DNA from: Malaya genurostris
Lineage: Eukaryota > Arthropoda > Insecta > Diptera > Culicidae
DNA length: 64,000 bases
Assembly: GCF_030247185.1 (NCBI RefSeq)
Contig: NC_080571.1
Location: forward strand, 230,719,666-230,783,665
Direction: 5' to 3'
Shown here: piece after piece, positions 58,941 through 64,000 of the stretch
Numbering within the stretch: position 1 is the stretch's first letter
How the letters are laid out: every line of letters begins with the position of its first letter
Position numbers and translations under genes: made by a program
Notes under the pieces: generated by a model
The model's database searches: none
What the model saw: only the letters and a program-made list of their open reading frames with translations
Told to the model about the DNA's origin: nothing

Positions 58941-59936
58941 ATGCGTGGACTTTCAACAGAACAACGTCGAAAAATTGTGTACAAATGATGCACAGAACGC
59001 GGACTGTCACTGCGAAAGATAGCAAAAATGGAAGGAGTTAGTTAAAAAAAAACCGTGCGAAATGCAATCAGGAAGTTCGCTAAGAATAAACCGAAAACGG
59101 GTCGAAAAAAAGGTTCTGCTAACCCTTAGTTATATAAACGTATACTGAAGGCGTTCGAGCAAAAGAAGGAGGTTTCAGTTCAGGATGTGACCAAAAAAGT
59201 GGGCACTTCGAAGTCAAATGTTCTTCGTGCTAAAGAACGTTTGAGTCTTCGAACCTATAAGAAGCAGAAAACCAAAACGTAGTCCGAAACAAGAAGCATC
59301 GATCAGGCCGAGGGTTCGAAAGCTGTACAATACGATTCTTGCTGGAAATTTGAACTGCATAATCCTGGACGACGAAACCTACGTGAAACTCGAATACAAA
59401 TCCTTGCCGGGACCACAATATTATACGTTGCGAGAAGGGCAAGTGTTCAACCAGTCCGAGACATCGATTGAAGTCGAAAAATGTAGTAAGAAAGCTATGG
59501 TCTTTCAAGCAATTTGTAGCTGCGGTAAGATTTCGAAACCCTTCATCACCACTGCTTCAATGAACAGCGAAATATACATCAAGGAATGTTTACAAAAACG
59601 ACTTCTACTCATGATTCGAAGCCACAAGGATCCTGTTGTCTTCTGGCCAGATCTTGCTTCTTGCCACTACTCGAAATCAACGGTAGAATGATATACTACC
59701 AAAAATGTCACTTTCGTCCCAAAAGACATGAATCCACAAAATTGCCCACAACTTCGACCAATTGAGGAATTTTGGGTATTAACGAAGGCACATCTTAGGA
59801 AACATGTCTCGGCAGCCGAAACCATTCAACAGTTCGAAAAAGATTGGAAAAAAGTGTCAAAACTTGTCGCCAAGAAGTCTGTACGGAATTTAATGACGTT
59901 CGCAAGAAGGTGCGCCAGCTAGTCTACAATGGCTAA
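58941..59936 (+). pseudogene. DD37E mariner transposase, broken (copy D)
   Basis: From MRGLSAEQRRK-type text (here MRGLSTEQRRKIVYK) a TGA replaces Trp at 58987-58989. Further damage: an altered stretch near 59040-59090 with loss of part of the 'GEDNTFED' linker, a two-base loss near 59272, TGG to TGA at 59689, and a four-base loss near 59896. The acidic motifs survive as text: LDDETYVKLEY, FWPDLASCHYS and RPIEEFW. This is the most damaged of the four related copies. Confidence 0.87.
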
Positions 59937-60073
59937 GCAGAAAATGTTGAGAATAATACTCTGCTGTTGTAGTCTAATATTATCAGTATATTGAATAAAA
60001 ATTGAATATCTAACACTTGTGAATTATTTACAGCGAAATCAAAGTGCGTCCATACTTTCTGGGACAGTTTTTA

Positions 60074-60655
60074 CGTTAGATACAACAAAAGATACCCACG
60101 ATCAAAAACTGTAAGAGTATTTTCTCACAAGCGATAGCGAAACGAGGTGCAAATTTTTATAAAACTTACTGCTAAATTCAACTAGTTGGTAGATCTTCCT
60201 AAACTACTTTGGGACTACTAGTCCTAGGTTTCCGCTTCCGAAAGCACAGACAATTGTGAAGAAAATCTCCCAATAACGGAACTCACTTCGATTTCCTCGA
60301 AGCGGTTAAGCAAATTTTCACTAATTATGATTCAAATTGAAGCTCTCATTGCCTTTAAATATACTGTGCAATTTCGTCCTGATCCGACTTCCGGTTCCGA
60401 GATTATACGGCGATGAGTGTCAAATCATTCAAATCGACATTCAAAATGACGATGCAAAACTAGTACGTAACGGTACACGCGGATTTGCCCCATTCGCAGC
60501 GTGCTTTGTTTAATTTCGTATAGCGTGCAGAGTTACAACATTAAAATTAATGTTTTTTAGAAGAAAAATTGTAAATTTCTAATTGTTTTATTCAATTTGT
60601 ACCTACTAATCAGTGTTATTACAAGATCATGATAACGAGGCTTTTCTATAGAAGT
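60074..60655. repeat. degraded modular-repeat text
   Basis: Module words ('cgacttccggttccgagattatacggcgatgagtg' near 60387, 'ccgcttccgaaagcac' near 60231) occur without clear ends. Confidence 0.45.
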
Positions 60656-60659
60656 AAAC

Positions 60660-62775
60660 TTATTGCCTTTCTCATATAGAAAGTTTATGCAATCACTTGA
60701 AAAATTGACTAGTGAAAATTGTTCTATATCATTCGATAAAGTTCATCAAGCTGAGCAATGCATGTGTCTGTGCGTGTATGTGTGTGAGTATGTGTCAAAT
60801 ATTGTCACTCATAAAATAAAAAAATTCATAGTCTCATAGGTTGCTGTTGAATTTCACATCGTCAATTAGAGCAACGTTGCAAAATAAGGTAAAATTCTTC
60901 CAGATTTCGGCTTAAAACTGATTCAATTTGTAGGTTAGTAGGTGTAGTTAGTTGCAAAACGAAACGACTTCAGCTGTACTGGTTCCAAGTTCACGGTTGC
61001 AAAGGACCGGAAATAGTGGTCACAAAGTTTTGAACGAGACTCACTCAATTTTCTCAGCGATGATTTGATCGATAACCACAAACAGGCTCAAATAAAAGTT
61101 CCTATTAGAGCTAATAAAAGTCATTTTCATTGACTGAAAAATAGACGAAAATGACAAGAAATTACAGTCACTCTCAGCTTCGCTTGCAAACTATGAGAAC
61201 GAAATCTATGTCCAGTCAATGACATAAGCGGGACAGTAGTTTCAAAATTGTGTTTTTTTTCTTTAATTTGCCCTTTCAGTCATTTGCAGTTTTAAGTGAA
61301 AATCCCATAGTATGCAGTGTCGATGTTCAACCAAAGCTGTGAGAATTGAAAACGACAGAAAAAGGTTTCACAATAAGTTTGAACTGTTGGTGCTCGAATT
61401 TGTAATAGTTTTTGGTTTCCAAAGAAATTCTGGGATGAAATTACTTCGATTTGCAATATTTTAGTCACTTTTTATAGCCAAGCGTCACATATTTTGAATA
61501 CATCGATGAAAGAATGAGAATTGAAATTCTGTTGTTGCTACCTAGGACAGGACCTGACAATTGTTAATCCACTTTTAGGACCAATTTCGGACCAGCTCGT
61601 GATTGGTTGAAATTGACATTAGCAAGTACAAGTTGTTGAAATCAATATTACTGCAGGGTGGTAGAAAAAGTGTTGTCAGTGTCGTCGGTACCAATGTAGG
61701 TTGATATTGGATATTTTATTTTTCGGGTCATCTTTTCAAAATTATTAATTTCAATAGGTCCTGTCAATGCGGGAAGTATAGGAGTACATTTCACAATCAC
61801 TGGATGATACAAAGGGAAAGCCTGAAATCACGAAGTGTGATATGGACGAGAATATTGATTATGTTGGTTGAGAATAGCACCGAATCTTTGGATACTTCTG
61901 TATGTTATTATTTTTCTCAAATAGAATATGTTGAATACTTCAGTTAATAAAGCTGCAAGAATTAATTGCCCAAAATTGAGTGTTTTAGAAAAATTTTATT
62001 AAGCTTTTTCAACTAAATGTTTTCTTCAAAACAAACATCTGATCAAATGAATCCAGAGCTATATTTTTGACCGATATAACATTTGTCTAAGTGTTTTCAA
62101 ATGATAAATAATTGCATGTTATAAGAGGAGAAAGTTTTCAGAATGAATAATTATCTCTACTGGCAACAGTGATCGCGAGGCATTTATTATTTACAGCAGG
62201 GAGCAACCGGAATAAGAAGAGAAATATTTTTCTGGAAAAAGAAGCCAGGTTGCTACCTGAAAACGTTAGTTTGGTTTCGACTTGTCACAGAGGAAAGAGT
62301 GACGTTGGCAATTATGCTCTCTCATTTTTTCGATGAGAAACGAAAATGCTTCGTCTCTCTTCGTTTGTTCTGGTGTCGGTCATTTCCGAATGAGACAGTT
62401 AAACATTGAAAATGAGACTGCTGGAATGGTTTCTTTCATTGAGAATGCGTGACAATTTTAAGCTCTGGTTCCTATGGTCTAATAGGTTGCTGTTTAATTT
62501 CATCCGGGTCCGACTTCCGGTTCCAGAACTATAGGGTAAAGTGTGTTTAATCATTTAATGCAACGATGCAAAACAAAGAAACATTCTTAATAATTTGACA
62601 TAACTGTTTACAAATTTAAAAGGTTATGTTAGTTTATAGCCTAGGAAAGTTTCTTATTTTATTCAAGATTGAAAAAATAATTCTTCACAGAATTTTCTAG
62701 TGATATTTTTGAAAATATATATAATATGAGAAAGGCATCATCACACCACTAGGTGGATTATTAAAGGTTTTTTTT
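60660..62775 (+). repeat. modular dispersed repeat, longest copy
   Basis: It starts TTGCCTTTCTCATATAGAAAG and ends 'atatgagaaaggcatcatcacaccactaggtggatta' near 62727-62762. About 1.3 kb in the middle (61100-62440) carries no module words and probably represents an insertion or unrelated DNA. The last module ('catccgggtccgacttccggttccagaactatagggtaaa') is near 62500. Confidence 0.65.
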
Positions 62776-62779
62776 GTAT

Positions 62780-63110
62780 GAATATACTTCGGTGTTTTCG
62801 GTTTTCATGAGCAACAACTCTGCCCCGGAATAGTATATATAAGTAGATGTACGCATTAACACAACTTTTTGATTTTTTTGAAACAACTTCAATCTCCGGT
62901 TCTTGATATAAAATTGATCATATAAAATAAATTGAATATTATACACTATTTTATGAAATGATTCTGCGGAAAAATCGTCATCTTGTCTAAGATTCCGGTG
63001 TGTTCAATTATAAGAGCTTTTTGATTATAAACTGAACGACTAAATTGATCATCGTTGGTGCCTATTTTTTTAGCATACAAACCGTGTCGTAAACCTACTG
63101 TGATCAATCA
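62780..63110. other. unassigned short stretch joining two repeats
   Basis: No gene. From about 63000 the text parallels 15820-15990 ('ccgaatgactaaatt', 'tagc(g/a)tacaaa'), the site where the retro-insertion at 16000 landed. Confidence 0.45.
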
Positions 63111-63114
63111 CTGA

Positions 63115-63420
63115 AAATATATCGTATTTCTATGTGTCGATTTTGCACGATACGCTTTGTGCGATGATTCGTTCAATTCATGCAGTTGGCCTTTTTCGCA
63201 CTGAATTTCACCTTAATACTTGTTCATACCAAACATTTTAGAAAACTTTAAAGTTTGAATTAGTTGTGGTTATCTCATACTACTGAAAACTTTATTATAA
63301 ATTGCTGATCCGACGATATGGAAAAAATTTTTGTTGCTGCGTTAAATACAACAAGAGATTGTTACGATTAAGTTTGGACCATTATTATACAGAGCGAATT
63401 TTGAATTTGTACAGAGTGAA
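63115..63420 (+). repeat. dispersed non-coding repeat (copy 3 of 3)
   Basis: It matches 17485-17790 over its whole length, including 'cgatacgctttgtg', 'gttcataccaaacatttta' and 'ttgttgctgcg(t/a)taaatacaac'. It ends just downstream of the putative secreted-protein gene. Confidence 0.75.
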
Positions 63421-63459
63421 TTTCGAATTTTGAACAATTCCCTAAGACACAAAATCGGA

Positions 63460-63825
63460 TCACCGCTCACTCGAATCAGCTTTATTGTCCGCTACAGAAA
63501 ACACCATATTCCGATACCCATAACCACCTGCTTTGGGATACTTTTTGTCCGACATCTTGCAGTGCAGGTTCTTGGGCTTCTTCCGGGGCACCTTTGGCGG
63601 GGGTGGACTTTCGTAATGTTGAGCGACGCACGGCTGTTCCAAGTTATGCGGAATACATCCAATGTTCAGAATCGAGCACGGGCACGGAATGTACGGAGCG
63701 TAGACCGGGTATGTGTACTCTACAGCCGGACCGGGTTGTACGAATTGATCGTCGTAATCGATGGGATGGGCCAGTGCGGCACCGATCACCGTGGCGATCC
63801 AGACCCAGACGGCGTCGATCTTCAT
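63460..63825 (-). CDS. putative small secreted protein, Pro/Cys-containing
   Basis: An intact 121-codon frame runs from an ATG with G at -3 to a TGA. Residues 1-19 form a classical signal peptide (charged MKID, a hydrophobic AVWVWIATVIGAAL core, ALA before H20), so the product should be secreted. The mature part has an aromatic/Pro segment (VEYTYPVYAPYIPCPC), cysteines at 48, 50, 57, 66 and 89, a proline run (PPPPK, 74-78) followed by a basic patch (RKKPK), and a Gly/Tyr stretch (GGYGYRN). I do not recognise a family and infer no function beyond secretion. G+C and codon use differ from the surrounding repeats. The overlapping plus-strand frames are shadows. It may be one exon of a longer gene, but the in-frame stop makes it self-contained. 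Confidence 0.6.
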   Translation of the reverse strand: MKIDAVWVWIATVIGAALAHPIDYDDQFVQPGPAVEYTYPVYAPYIPCPCSILNIGCIPHNLEQPCVAQHYESPPPPKVPRKKPKNLHCKMSDKKYPKAGGYGYRNMVFSVADNKADSSER

Positions 63826-63891
63826 TGCAGGCTCCGGGACTAGTTTCGTAGCTGACTGAAACAGAATACTTTGAAACGGTAACTAATTCAA

Positions 63892-63916
63892 AACTGAATA
63901 GCAAGCTTTATTTATA
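63892..63916 (-). promoter_or_regulatory. TATA-like box and initiator-like motif upstream of the secreted-protein ORF
   Basis: The minus strand reads TATAAATA at 63916-63909 and TCAGTT, an arthropod initiator-like word, at 63897-63892, some 70 bases before the ATG. The TATA-to-initiator distance (21) is shorter than the usual ~30, so the true start site may lie a little further down. Confidence 0.4.
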
Positions 63917-64000
63917 GTATAATTTACACTTGGTAGACTATCCGTAGGATTCAAGTATAACCCCATCTACCGAAACAACCATCAACCTTCTGTTGAAAAA

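Larger units (their letters stand above)
58577..60071 (+). mobile_element. ITmDD37E mariner copy D, split by a SINE
   Basis: The ends AAGACTGTCCC and GGGACAGTTTT lie between TA dinucleotides (58575-58576, 60072-60073). It is longer than copies A and C because about 210 bp (58609-58820) interrupt the 5' untranslated part exactly where the others read 'gcaaccaaaaaccgctgccatt'. Confidence 0.93.

Overview
The window looks like gene-poor, A+T-rich insect nuclear DNA, most likely from a culicine mosquito. This rests on the mix of repeats, not on a diagnostic host gene. That mix includes several lineages of Tc1/mariner elements (signatures counted here as DD34D-like, DD37D, DD37E and DD41D), a LOA/Lian-like non-LTR retrotransposon, Jockey-like retrotransposon pieces, tRNA-derived SINE heads, and dispersed repeats whose ends read CCTTTCTCATAT. 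No bacterial, plastid or viral gene was seen.

Layout. 0-2.4 kb is mostly unique sequence with a higher-G+C patch and one 130-codon minus-strand ORF. 2.4-3.7 kb holds DD37E mariner copy A. 3.7-13 kb is dispersed modular repeats, interrupted by a DD41D mariner whose two ends are both copies of its 3' end. 13-18.6 kb holds SINE heads, a polyadenylated retro-insertion with a 14-bp target duplication, a 248-bp palindrome and a mariner remnant. 18.7-23 kb is a decayed LOA-like element followed by a tRNA-like SINE head. 23-25 kb and 45.3-47.2 kb are inverted copies of one long non-coding repeat. 27-36 kb holds two more DD37E copies, a ~1.7-kb inverted repeat and a different DD37E-type element. 36-42 kb is largely unremarkable apart from a Mutator-like (MULE) transposase fragment. 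42.4-44.7 kb has a third DD37E lineage next to a second DD41D element. 50.1-55.0 kb is a nested stack: a Jockey-like retrotransposon interrupted by a 3.6-kb TA-flanked element that carries two opposed arrays of a 117-bp minisatellite with a DD37D mariner between them. 55-60 kb has more transposon debris and DD37E copy D, itself split by a SINE. 60.7-62.8 kb is again the modular repeat.

The only convincing host-gene candidate is at the right edge: a minus-strand, single-exon ORF for a small secreted Pro/Cys-containing protein with a TATA-like box upstream. Several tiny sequences with good splice signals on the plus strand (near 1.1, 15.7, 27.4 and 49.4 kb) could be small exons of a host gene with very long introns, but this is speculative. 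Nearly every transposase here is broken. The window is best read as a layered record of transposition rather than a set of genes working together.
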